From assembly GCA_913055155.1 (NCBI GenBank), contig CAJXJR010000007.1, forward strand, positions 1-64,000: a DNA stretch of 64,000 nucleotides, in the 5' to 3' direction. This stretch comes from an uncultured Erythrobacter sp. (GTDB taxonomy: Bacteria; Pseudomonadota; Alphaproteobacteria; Sphingomonadales; Sphingomonadaceae). Each line of letters starts with the position of its first letter. Position 1 is the first letter of the stretch. The notes under the pieces are model-generated. The model was not told the origin of the DNA. It saw nothing but the letters and a program-made list of their open reading frames with translations, and did no database searches. Both the position numbers and the translations under genes were made by a program. Below, piece by piece: positions 39,542-47,860 of this stretch.

Positions 39542-41119
39542 ATGGCAGACGCAGACATCATCGTTATCGGATCGGGCCACAACGGGCTGGTCGCCGCCGC
39601 TTACCTGGCCGTGGCGAGCAAGCGCGTACTGGTGCTGGAACGCAACCCATGGCACGGCGGCGGCGTGGTCAGCCGCGAGCTGACGCGCCCCGGCTTCATG
39701 CACGACCAGCATTCGATGAGCCACATCTTCATCCAGGGCAATCCGCTGCTGGCAAACGACGACCTGGGCCTGAAATCGAAGTACGGCCTGCGCTATGTCT
39801 TCCCCGACGTGCCGATGATGAGCGTGTGGGAGGATGGCACCACCCTGCCGCTGCACCGCGATCCGGCGAAGTCGGCGGAAGCCATCGCCAGGTTCTCCGA
39901 AAAGGACGCGCAGACATTCCTCAAGATGAGCCAGCAGGCGGCCGAGTGGCTGCCGATGATCCAGGCCGGGCTCTATTCGCCGCCCATGCCGCTGGGCGCG
40001 CAGACCGCGATGATGGACCAGAGCCCCGAGGGGCAGGAAATCATGCGCACCATGGGCGTTTCCACCTTCGACCTGATGGAGGAGCTGTTCGAGCACGAGA
40101 AGGTGCAGGCGCATTTCGGCCGCGTGGCGGGCGAGAACCTCGTTTCGCCGGACGAGAAAGCGACCGGGATCGGTGCCTATGTCTTCCTCGGCTTCCTCGA
40201 GAAATACGGTTTCGGCGTGCCCGTGGGCGGCTCGGGCAGCCTCACCAATGCGCTGATCGCCTGCATCGAGGACCACGGCGGTTCTGTTCGTGCCTCGGCT
40301 TCGGTGCGCGAAGTGACCAGTGATGGCGGGCGCGCCACCGGCGTGGTGCTGGACAATGGCGAGCGACTGACGGCGGGCGATTGCATCATCGGTGCGCTGC
40401 ACCCGCATGTGCTGCCCGACATGGTCGACAGCCTGCCTGCCGAGGTAGGCCGCAAGGCCAGGCGTACGCACATCACCGACGCCGCCTGCTTCACCGTCCA
40501 CGCTGCGCTGGATGCGCCGTTGCAATTCAAGGCAAAGCGCCATGATGGCGAGCCGCTGTCGGCGGTCATGTACGAGCTGATGCCCGCCAGCTACGAGGAC
40601 ATGCGCCGCGCTTTCGACGAACTGCGCTATGGCAACATGAGCCCCACCCCGCTGGTGGGCGTGGGCCAGCTGCCGCAGCACGATCCCAGCCGCTGCCCCG
40701 AAGGCAAGAGCATCTTCCACGCCTGGGACTACGTGCCCTACACCCGCGAGGACGGGCGCAGCTGGGACGAGGCGAAGGGCGAATTCGCCGAAAGCATGAT
40801 CGCGCGGATGGGCAACTACATCGCAAACGTGCCCGACGTGGTGCTGGACTACCATTGCGACAGCCCGGTGGACATGGAGCGCACCAGCCCCAGCTTCTTC
40901 CGCGGTGACCTGCACGGCATTGCCACCACAACCTACCAGTCCGGCAGCCATCGCCCGACGCCCGACCTTGGCCAGTACCGGGTGCCAGGTGTCGACCGGC
41001 TTTACCTTGTCGGGCCGTTCCAGCACCCCGGCGGCGGCGTGTTCGGCGCAGGCCGCGCCACGGCGATGGTGGCTGCCGAAGACCTCGGCATCGATTTCGA
41101 TGAGATCAGGGTGGCGTGA
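39542..41119 (+). CDS. Phytoene-dehydrogenase-like FAD oxidoreductase
   Basis: A 525-residue flavoprotein with an N-terminal FAD-binding motif (IIVIGSGHNGLVAAAYLA) and ERNPWHGGGV. The C-terminal FAD segment is GPFQHPGGGVFGAGRATAM. It belongs to the CrtI/PYROXD2 superfamily but is not in a carotenoid cluster, so it likely dehydrogenates another hydrophobic compound. It is coupled to the small gene downstream by TGATG. Confidence 0.87.
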   Translation: MADADIIVIGSGHNGLVAAAYLAVASKRVLVLERNPWHGGGVVSRELTRPGFMHDQHSMSHIFIQGNPLLANDDLGLKSKYGLRYVFPDVPMMSVWEDGTTLPLHRDPAKSAEAIARFSEKDAQTFLKMSQQAAEWLPMIQAGLYSPPMPLGAQTAMMDQSPEGQEIMRTMGVSTFDLMEELFEHEKVQAHFGRVAGENLVSPDEKATGIGAYVFLGFLEKYGFGVPVGGSGSLTNALIACIEDHGGSVRASASVREVTSDGGRATGVVLDNGERLTAGDCIIGALHPHVLPDMVDSLPAEVGRKARRTHITDAACFTVHAALDAPLQFKAKRHDGEPLSAVMYELMPASYEDMRRAFDELRYGNMSPTPLVGVGQLPQHDPSRCPEGKSIFHAWDYVPYTREDGRSWDEAKGEFAESMIARMGNYIANVPDVVLDYHCDSPVDMERTSPSFFRGDLHGIATTTYQSGSHRPTPDLGQYRVPGVDRLYLVGPFQHPGGGVFGAGRATAMVAAEDLGIDFDEIRVA

Positions 41120-41331
41120 TGAAGATCCGCAATGCCGACAAGAGCGAGCTGATGCAGGTCAGCAAGATCGAGCGGAAGGGCAACGACCTGGTCCTGAAAG
41201 GCAAGGCATTCGGCACCATGCCGATGACCGCCACGCTCACGCCCGAGGAGGCCAAGGCCTTCGTCAAGCTGCTGACGCCGAAACTGGCACTGTTCCTCCT
41301 CACCCTGCCGTTCCGCAAATCGAAGGATTGA
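41119..41331 (+). CDS. Small hypothetical protein in the catabolic operon
   Basis: A 70-residue basic protein (KIRNADKSELMQVSKIERK, then FGTMPMTATLTPEEAKAF) with a hydrophobic C-terminal segment (LALFLLTLPF). TGATG coupling to the flavoprotein and a five-base gap to the next SDR support it as a real gene. I recognise no family; a partner or membrane-tether of the flavoprotein is a guess. Confidence 0.65.
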   Translation: MKIRNADKSELMQVSKIERKGNDLVLKGKAFGTMPMTATLTPEEAKAFVKLLTPKLALFLLTLPFRKSKD

Positions 41332-41335
41332 GCCC

Positions 41336-42124
41336 ATGACCAAACGCCACGAAGGAAAATCCATGCTCGTCACTGGCGCTGCCGGCGCCATCGGGTTCGC
41401 CACATGTGAGATCCTGGCCCGTGAAGGCGCCCGGGTGATGATGGTCGACATCGACGAAGGCGGGCTGGCAGAGCGTGTCGAGGCGATGACAAAGGCCGGC
41501 TACGAAGCGATCGGCCATGTCGCCGACGTGTCGGACGAGGCGCAGACCATCGGCTATGCCGAAGCCGCGCTGGAAGCCTTCGGCCAGGTCGACGGGTTCT
41601 TCAACAATGCCGGGATCGAGGGCGACCTTGGCCCCACGCACACCTATTCGGTGGACGAATTCGACAAGGTGCTGCGGGTGAACCTGCGCGGCATGTTCCT
41701 GGGCCTGCGCTACGTGCTGCCCGACATGGTGAAGCGCGGAGCGGGCGCGGTGGTGAACACCGCCTCGATCGGCTCCGAACGCGGGCTGGCCGGCGCCTGC
41801 GCCTACAACGCGGCCAAGCACGGCGCGGTCGGCCTGACGCGCACGGCGGCGAGCGAAGTGGCGCAGATGGGCGTGCGGGTGAACTGCGTGATGCCTGGCG
41901 TGATCGAGACTCCGCTGCTGGTCGGCATGCTCGAACAGATGTTCGACAGCGTGGAGGCCGGGATGCAGAAACTGGGCGAAGTCGCGACGCTCAACCGCGT
42001 GGGCCAGCCGCGCGAAGTGGGCGACGTGGTCAGCTTCCTGCTGTCGGACGAGGCCAGCTACGTCAACGGCGCCAAGTGGGAAATCGACGGCGGCGCGCTG
42101 GCGACGATCAGGAACGATATCTAG
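41336..42124 (+). CDS. Short-chain dehydrogenase/reductase B
   Basis: A 262-residue classical SDR: GAAGAIG nucleotide loop, NNAG, catalytic Ser in NTASIGSE and Y-x-x-x-K in AYNAAKHG, with VNCVMPGVIETPL and DGG at the end. MVDID after strand 2 favours NAD. The second SDR of the operon; its substrate is unknown. The forward operon ends near here. Confidence 0.89.
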   Translation: MTKRHEGKSMLVTGAAGAIGFATCEILAREGARVMMVDIDEGGLAERVEAMTKAGYEAIGHVADVSDEAQTIGYAEAALEAFGQVDGFFNNAGIEGDLGPTHTYSVDEFDKVLRVNLRGMFLGLRYVLPDMVKRGAGAVVNTASIGSERGLAGACAYNAAKHGAVGLTRTAASEVAQMGVRVNCVMPGVIETPLLVGMLEQMFDSVEAGMQKLGEVATLNRVGQPREVGDVVSFLLSDEASYVNGAKWEIDGGALATIRNDI

Positions 42125-42179
42125 GCCGGAACCGGGAGAGCTTGACGCACGTTTCTCTTTCAAACGAAGGAGAAATTTC

Positions 42180-42416
42180 ATGATTGGCAAGATCATCGGC
42201 GGGCTTGTTGGCGCGCAGGCTGCAAAGCATTCCACGCGTATCGGCGGAACCGGAGGCGCCATCGTCGGCGCACTTGCGGTTCCTGTGATCTCCCGCATGC
42301 GGTTGCGCACAATGCTGCTGCTGGGCGCGAGCGGTTACCTGGCGAAAAAGCTGATCGACAAGAAAGAGCACGAGGGCGCGGAAGTGCCGGTCGCAACCGA
42401 CACCACGACGCCGTAG
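42180..42416 (+). CDS. Small glycine-rich membrane protein (hypothetical)
   Basis: A 78-residue protein with glycine-rich hydrophobic segments (IIGGLVGAQAAKHS, TGGAIVGALAVPVI, MLLLGASGYLAKKLI) and a charged tail. The layout resembles small glycine-zipper envelope proteins. It has its own ribosome-binding site (AAGGAG) 55 bases after the SDR stop and may be transcribed apart from the catabolic genes. Confidence 0.7.
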   Translation: MIGKIIGGLVGAQAAKHSTRIGGTGGAIVGALAVPVISRMRLRTMLLLGASGYLAKKLIDKKEHEGAEVPVATDTTTP

Positions 42417-42453
42417 CCGACTGACAAGGGGGCAGGCTTGGCCGGGCTTGCCG

Positions 42454-43341
42454 TCAGCCCTCCCGCTCCGGGTCCAGCCCGGCGGCTTCCTCCACCACCT
42501 TGGCGATGGCGGTAAAGTCCGCGTCCGCGCCTTCGCGGTCCAGCGTGCGCTGCAGGTAATCCGCCACGATCTGCCCCAGTGGCAGCGGCACTTCTGCAGC
42601 TTGCGCCTCGTCCAGCAGCAGTTTGGTGTCCTTCAGGCTGAGCGCGGCGGCGAAGCCGAAGTCGAAGGTGCGCGGCAGGACCGATTTCGGCCACTTGTCG
42701 CGGGTGGCGGAATTGATGCCGGTAGACTGGTTGAGCACCTCGATCATCCTGGCCGGATCCAGCCCCTGCTTGATGCCGAAGGCCATGCCTTCCGCCGTCA
42801 CTCCGATGGCGACCGCGCCCAGCAGGTTGTTCACCAGCTTCATCGTCTGCCCCGCGCCCGGTTCCTCGCCCATGTGGGTGGGCTTGCCCATGGCCTCCAG
42901 CATGGGGCGTACTTCGTCGAACGCCGCTTGTGGTCCGCCGACCATGATCGAGATCGTGCCCGCTTTCGCCCCGGCGATGCCGCCTGAAACGGGCGCGTCG
43001 AGGCACATGGTCTTTCCGTCCAGCGCTTCGGCCAGTTCCGCGGCCAGCTGCGGGCCGCTGGTGGAAAGGTCGCAGATAATGCGCGGGGCCCTGGCGGAGG
43101 TGACGCCCTCCGTGCCCAGCAGTGCGTCGCGCACGATCTGCGGGGTGGGCAAGCTGGTGAACACGATATCGCACCGTTCCCCCAGCGTCGCCGCGCTGCC
43201 GGCCGCTTCGGCGCCCTTGCCCACCAGCGCGGCGACGGCAGCTTCCGATACGTCATGCACCAGCAGCTGGCCGGTGTGCGCCAGCAGGTTTTCCGCCATC
43301 GGGCCACCCATGCGGCCAAGGCCAAGGAATCCCACGTTCAT
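42454..43341 (-). CDS. 3-hydroxyisobutyrate-dehydrogenase-like NAD(P) oxidoreductase
   Basis: A 295-residue beta-hydroxyacid dehydrogenase. NAD(P)-binding FLGLGRMGGPMAENLL, substrate-binding DAPVSGGIAGAK and catalytic Lys in GQTMKLVNNLL are intact. Family members oxidise beta-hydroxyacids or reduce aldehyde acids. It is the last gene of the reverse operon, one base after the stop of the MBL protein. Confidence 0.9.
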   Translation of the reverse strand: MNVGFLGLGRMGGPMAENLLAHTGQLLVHDVSEAAVAALVGKGAEAAGSAATLGERCDIVFTSLPTPQIVRDALLGTEGVTSARAPRIICDLSTSGPQLAAELAEALDGKTMCLDAPVSGGIAGAKAGTISIMVGGPQAAFDEVRPMLEAMGKPTHMGEEPGAGQTMKLVNNLLGAVAIGVTAEGMAFGIKQGLDPARMIEVLNQSTGINSATRDKWPKSVLPRTFDFGFAAALSLKDTKLLLDEAQAAEVPLPLGQIVADYLQRTLDREGADADFTAIAKVVEEAAGLDPEREG

Positions 43342-43342
43342 G

Positions 43343-44167
43343 TCAAAGCATCTCCGCAATCGGTGTGTGCGGGGGCAGGTCCACCCGCGCGATATCGTTT
43401 TCGGTGGGGAAGCAGGACAGCACCAGCGGGTCATGCCCCGGAATCAGGTGATCGAGCGAACCGCCCGCCAGATCCATGGCGCGGGCCTGCGCGCGGGCAT
43501 AGTCTTCCTCGTCCACGTAGATCGGGAAAGGCAGCTGGCGGGTGATATTGGCGTAGAGGTGCGCGGCATCGCTGGCGAGCACAACGTCCCCTCGCGCCGT
43601 TTCGCACACTACCATCTGCAGCCCCGCCGTGTGGCCATTGGCGAGGCGCAGCGAAATGCCCGGCGCGAACTCCTCGTCACCGTCGTGGAACACCACATGA
43701 TCGTGGTACAGCCGCCGCACCAGTTCGGCCACCGGCTCTCCATCGAAGGGCGCGCGCACCTGCTGGTCGCACACGTGGCGGCTGGTGGCGAAGGCCAGTT
43801 CGGCATCCTGCACGTGGAAGCGGGCATTGGGGAAATCGCCGAGGCCACCGGCATGGTCGTAGTGCAGGTGAGTGAGGATCACGTCGGTCACCAGCAGCGG
43901 ATCGATCCCCGCATCGCGCAGGCTCTTGCCGATGGGCCGGGTAATCTCGCGCCCGCGTGCAGCCGCTGCCTCTGCGTGGAAGCCGGTATCGACAATGACG
44001 GGCGGCTCGCCATGCCTGTGGATCGCCCAGACGAAGTAATCCAGCGGCATCGGCAGGTCGTGATCATCTACCGGCGCGTTGAAGTTGGCCTCTGCCGTGC
44101 GCTCGTGCCGGGCGTAACGAATGGCCTGGATAGCCGTGACAGGTGCAGGATTACCGGGACTTGCCAT
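43343..44167 (-). CDS. Metallo-beta-lactamase-fold lactonase-like hydrolase A
   Basis: A 274-residue MBL-fold protein with the di-metal motif THLHYDHAGG, a following NGHTAGLQ and late SDAAHLYAN and PGHDPL ligands. It resembles AHL-lactonase-family proteins (NlaM/AttM-like), which open lactone rings. The ATG at 44167 fits the family start; a longer frame upstream lacks support. It is in the reverse operon with a second MBL protein. Confidence 0.84.
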   Translation of the reverse strand: MASPGNPAPVTAIQAIRYARHERTAEANFNAPVDDHDLPMPLDYFVWAIHRHGEPPVIVDTGFHAEAAAARGREITRPIGKSLRDAGIDPLLVTDVILTHLHYDHAGGLGDFPNARFHVQDAELAFATSRHVCDQQVRAPFDGEPVAELVRRLYHDHVVFHDGDEEFAPGISLRLANGHTAGLQMVVCETARGDVVLASDAAHLYANITRQLPFPIYVDEEDYARAQARAMDLAGGSLDHLIPGHDPLVLSCFPTENDIARVDLPPHTPIAEML

Positions 44168-44210
44168 GGTTAACTCAGGCTGGCTTGAGGTCGTGTGGGA
44201 AAGCCCGGGA

Positions 44211-45113
44211 TCACCGGTCTGCCACGCCCAGCCCGCGGAACCAGGTCTCGCCATCGCTGCCGGTGACGAAATGGCCTGCCGTGGGCTCGGCAAAATGCAT
44301 GCCGATCACCAGCGTGCCGCTGTCGCGATACTTGTCGACGAAGGCCTGCCGCGTGGCCGCACCGGTTTCCTTGTCCATGTCGAAGGTCGCGTGGCGCGAA
44401 GGCATGGCGCACTGCATCGGATGATGCATCAGGTCGCCGGTCACGACCGCGCGCTCCCCCTTGCTCTCCACAACCACGTGGATGTGGCCGGGCGTGTGGC
44501 CGTGGCTGGGCTCGACATGAATGCCCGGCGCAATCTGGTGGTCGGTATCGATGAAGTCGGCCAGGCCCGCTGCCACGATCGGGTCCACCCCTTCGACCAG
44601 GTGGCGATCGGAATGATGGCCGTCGTTGCGGATATCGTTCTGCCAGGCTTCGTATTCGGTCTTGCCGAACAGGTAGCGGGCGTTGGGGAAGGTGGGCTTG
44701 AACTCGCCGGTTTCCGGGTCCTTGTAGGTGTTCCAGCCGACATGGTCGAAATGCAGGTGGGTGCAGAACACGGTATCCACCTGCTCGCGCGTCACGCCGA
44801 TTTCGGCAAGGTCTTCCAGGAAGCCTTCCGGCAAGTCGCAGAACACCTCGAAATCGCGCTCGCGCCCGGCGCCGATGCAGGTGTCGACCACGATGGTACG
44901 ATTCGGCGTCTGCAGCACGATGCCCTGGAAGTTCATCCGCTGCTTGCCTTCGGGCGTGGCATAGTGCGGGTGCAGCCAGTCGAGCGCCTTCACCTCTTCC
45001 GCCGTGGCGTCGGGCATGGTCATGCTCATGTCGTCCTGGAAATCCCAGATCTCGACAATGCGGCTGATCTTCACGTCGCCGACCTGCCAGGTCTTGATGT
45101 GTTCCTTGGCCAT
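44211..45113 (-). CDS. Metallo-beta-lactamase-fold hydrolase B
   Basis: A 300-residue MBL-fold protein. Metal ligands: CTHLHFDHVGW, SHGHTPGH, VTGDLMHHP and IGMHFAEP. It is of the type often annotated as quorum-quenching lactonase or general MBL hydrolase; the true substrate is unknown. An AGGAGAGG-type sequence precedes its ATG. It follows the GMC oxidoreductase by 23 bases. Confidence 0.86.
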   Translation of the reverse strand: MAKEHIKTWQVGDVKISRIVEIWDFQDDMSMTMPDATAEEVKALDWLHPHYATPEGKQRMNFQGIVLQTPNRTIVVDTCIGAGRERDFEVFCDLPEGFLEDLAEIGVTREQVDTVFCTHLHFDHVGWNTYKDPETGEFKPTFPNARYLFGKTEYEAWQNDIRNDGHHSDRHLVEGVDPIVAAGLADFIDTDHQIAPGIHVEPSHGHTPGHIHVVVESKGERAVVTGDLMHHPMQCAMPSRHATFDMDKETGAATRQAFVDKYRDSGTLVIGMHFAEPTAGHFVTGSDGETWFRGLGVADR

Positions 45114-45136
45114 GGGGTTCCTCTCCTTTTGGGCCG

Positions 45137-46786
45137 CTACTTGTAGCGCGCAACGCTTTCCGGCGGCAGCGAAGCTGGTTCCATCTGCGGCTTGCCCAGG
45201 ATGAAGTCGGCGCAGCGTTCGCCGATCATCACGCAGGGCGCGTTGGTGTTTCCGCCGATCACCGTCGGCATGACCGAGGCATCCGCCACGCGCAGGCCTT
45301 CGATACCTTTCACGCGCAATTGCGGGTCGACCACGGTCTCTGCCTCGGCCGGGTCACCCATCTTGCAGGTGCCGACAGGGTGGTGAACGGTATAGCCGGT
45401 CTCGCGGATGTAGGCGTCGAGCCCTTCGTCGCTGTCGACTTCCGGCCCCGGCGCCACCTCCACGCCGTCATACTTCGCGAAAGGTTCGCTGGCGAAGGCG
45501 GCACGGGCGATCTTGAGCGCGCGGATCAGCGGCTTGATATCGTCCGGGTGTTCCAGCAGGTGCGGATCGATCAGCGGGTCGGCAGACGGGTCGGGCGAGC
45601 CCAGCCGCACCGTGCCCCGGCTCTTGGGATACAGCCCCACCGGGCTGATCGCGTAGCCGTGGCCCAGCGGGAAGGGCACCCTGGGGTTGGTCAGCCGCTT
45701 GGCCGGCTGGAACACGAACTGCACGTCCGCCTTGTCCAGCGACGGATCGGTGCGCAGGAAGGCCACGCTTTCGAACACGTTACCCGCAAGCGGACCCTTG
45801 CGCGTGAACAGGTATTTCAGCCCGTGATAGATATCGCGCGGCAGCACCTTCCAGCTGATGCCGTAGCTGGTGGTGTCGTCGGTTTCCATGTGGATCGGGC
45901 TGGCCACATGGTCCTGGTAATTGCCGCCAACGCCATCCAGCGCGTGGACCACCTCGATGCCGTGCTCTTGCAGGTGCGCGGCGGGGCCGATGCCCGACAG
46001 CATCAGGATCTGCGGAGTCTGAACCGTGCCTGCGCTGAGGATAACCTCGCGCCGCGCGCGGATCGTGCGGCCGTCGACCAGCTGCACGCCGGTGGCGCGA
46101 CCGTCCTCGACAAGGATGCGGGCAACCCGCGCGTCGGTCTGCACGTGAATGTTGCCACGCGCCAGCGCGGGCTTGAGCATCTGCTGCCAGGTGCTCTGCC
46201 GCAGGCCGTCGCCGATCAGCCCCTGCCGCCTGCCATAGCCCTCCGGGTCGGGCCCGTTGAAATCGGGGCAGGCCGGAAATTGCAGCGTACCCAGCGCATC
46301 CATGAAGGCATAGTTCAGCGCATTGGGGTTCTCGACCAGCTTGACGTTGATCGGCCCCTCGGTGCCGTGAAACACGCTTTCCGGGTAATCCTCGTTACGC
46401 TCTGTCCGGGTGAAATAGGGCAGCACTTCGCGGTATGACCAGCCGGTGCAGCCCGCGTCCGACCAGTCGTCGTAATCCGTAGGGTGGCCGCGGAAATAGA
46501 CCATGCCGTTGATCGCGCCCGATCCGCCCAGCACGCGCCCGCGCGGCACGCCGATCTGGCGCCCCGCCATGCCGGCCTGCGGCACGGTGGCAAAGCCCCA
46601 GTTGCTTTCCTTGCGGCCGATGGCGGCGGCAACGAAGCTGGGCACGTGGAAGAACGGATGGCTGTCCTGCCCGCCCGCCTCCAGCACGCAGGTGGTGGCG
46701 CTAGTGTCCTCGCCCAGCCTGGCGGCCACGGCGGCTCCGGACGAACCGGCCCCGATCACGATAAAGTCGAATTCGCTTGCGCTCAT
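45137..46786 (-). CDS. GMC-family FAD alcohol oxidoreductase
   Basis: A 549-residue flavoprotein of the choline dehydrogenase/alcohol dehydrogenase GMC family. VIGAGSSGAAVAARL binds FAD, GGSGAINGMVYFRGHP is the first GMC signature and SAGTVQTPQILMLSGIGP the second. The catalytic His is in TVHHPVGTCKMG and the paired Asn is in GGNTNAP. It would oxidise a primary or secondary alcohol. The first gene of the reverse operon, with a palindrome 20 bases before its start. Confidence 0.92.
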   Translation of the reverse strand: MSASEFDFIVIGAGSSGAAVAARLGEDTSATTCVLEAGGQDSHPFFHVPSFVAAAIGRKESNWGFATVPQAGMAGRQIGVPRGRVLGGSGAINGMVYFRGHPTDYDDWSDAGCTGWSYREVLPYFTRTERNEDYPESVFHGTEGPINVKLVENPNALNYAFMDALGTLQFPACPDFNGPDPEGYGRRQGLIGDGLRQSTWQQMLKPALARGNIHVQTDARVARILVEDGRATGVQLVDGRTIRARREVILSAGTVQTPQILMLSGIGPAAHLQEHGIEVVHALDGVGGNYQDHVASPIHMETDDTTSYGISWKVLPRDIYHGLKYLFTRKGPLAGNVFESVAFLRTDPSLDKADVQFVFQPAKRLTNPRVPFPLGHGYAISPVGLYPKSRGTVRLGSPDPSADPLIDPHLLEHPDDIKPLIRALKIARAAFASEPFAKYDGVEVAPGPEVDSDEGLDAYIRETGYTVHHPVGTCKMGDPAEAETVVDPQLRVKGIEGLRVADASVMPTVIGGNTNAPCVMIGERCADFILGKPQMEPASLPPESVARYK

Positions 46787-46805
46787 TGTTCTCCGGCGCC
46801 TCTCC

Positions 46806-46819
46806 CTAACGAACGTTAC
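46806..46819. promoter_or_regulatory. Candidate operator, copy 2
   Basis: CTAACGAACGTTAC is identical to copy 1 at 12 of 14 positions and keeps the TAACG-N2-CGTTA arms. It lies 19 bases upstream of the ATG of the GMC gene on the minus strand, where a repressor would block transcription or early elongation. Confidence 0.65.
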
Positions 46820-46895
46820 AGTGCGCGAGGCCGGGGGTGAAACGCAAGAGCCAATTGGCAAGCACGCCTTGCAGCGGCTAGGCAGCAGGCGACGT

Positions 46896-46981
46896 GCGGG
46901 CGTGGCGGAATGGTAGACGCCGGGGACTTAAAATCCCCTGTCCCTTGAGACGTGTGGGTTCGAGTCCCACCGCCCGCACCA
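46896..46981 (+). tRNA. tRNA-Leu (TAA)
   Basis: An 86-base class II tRNA. GCGGGCG pairs with CGCCCGC, the anticodon stem GGGGA/TCCCC holds loop CTTAAAA with anticodon TAA at 46929-46931, and a long variable arm (TGTCCCTTGAGACGTG region) precedes GGGTTCGAGTCCC. The 3' CCA is encoded. Confidence 0.97.
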
Positions 46982-47141
46982 GTTTCCGGCATGCTTTGCG
47001 CGCAAGTAACCAGCGCGGTAACCAGCAACCGCAGGGAAATCCCTAGGTTTGCCCGACAGGTTGCGAAAGGATGGGTCTTTAGAACATGGGCCTGTCAGCG
47101 AAGACCGGCCCCATCCTGCCGGTCCGCAATATGGGGGCCAT

Positions 47142-47771
47142 ATGCGCAACGCCTTGCAACACGGCGAAACGCCGCCGGATGCCCGCTTCGCCTCCGCAGG
47201 GGACGCGGAGCAGCGCGTGGCGCCGCGCTATACGCTGCTGATCCGTGCGGCCAAGCTGGTGTGCGAGGCTGGTGAGTATCTCTGCGTTATCCGCGATGTA
47301 TCCGAAAGCGGGATCAGCGTGCGCACCTTCCACCGCTTGCCCGATTGCCCGCACATGCAGGTGGAACTGCAGAACGGCGACCGCCACCGGCTGGAACTTG
47401 TCTGGCAGGAGGAAGACCGCGCTGGTTTCCGCTTCCGCGAACTGGCCGATATCGCCCGTATCATCGCCAGCCCCAGCCGCTTTGCCAAGCGCGCCATCCG
47501 CCTGAACTTCACCGCCCCGGCACAAGTCACCACGCTGGATGGTCGCAGCGAAGAGGTGGAAATCGTCGACCTTTCGCAGCAGGGCGCCAAGATCACCTGC
47601 TCCTGCCGCTTTGCCATCGATGAACGGGTGAAGATTTCCGCTGCAGGCCTGCCCGAAACCAACGCCAAGGTGCGCTGGCGCAAGGTTGGCAGCTGCGGGC
47701 TGATCTTCGAGGACACCTACCAGTACGGCGACCTGGCGCGCATTGCGGAGCAGTTGCAGCGCCGGGATTAG
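47142..47771 (+). CDS. Tandem PilZ-domain protein
   Basis: A 209-residue cytosolic protein with two PilZ-like domains. The first (about 25-100) has RVAPR (R-x-x-x-R) and DVSESG; the second (about 110-200) has RFAKR and DLSQQG. Both keep the c-di-GMP-binding pattern R-x-x-x-R...[DN]-x-S-x-x-G. It may link c-di-GMP to the envelope-glycan genes that follow, but that is inference. The ATG at 47142 is preferred; a longer frame from 47049 is possible. Confidence 0.82.
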   Translation: MRNALQHGETPPDARFASAGDAEQRVAPRYTLLIRAAKLVCEAGEYLCVIRDVSESGISVRTFHRLPDCPHMQVELQNGDRHRLELVWQEEDRAGFRFRELADIARIIASPSRFAKRAIRLNFTAPAQVTTLDGRSEEVEIVDLSQQGAKITCSCRFAIDERVKISAAGLPETNAKVRWRKVGSCGLIFEDTYQYGDLARIAEQLQRRD

Positions 47772-47860
47772 GCCTTTTCGCCCTTCGGTTTCCGGGCGCG
47801 TTAACCGCCTCATAACCATTTTCCTTCACTCCCGGTCAGGACGAACAACCGGGGGCATTC

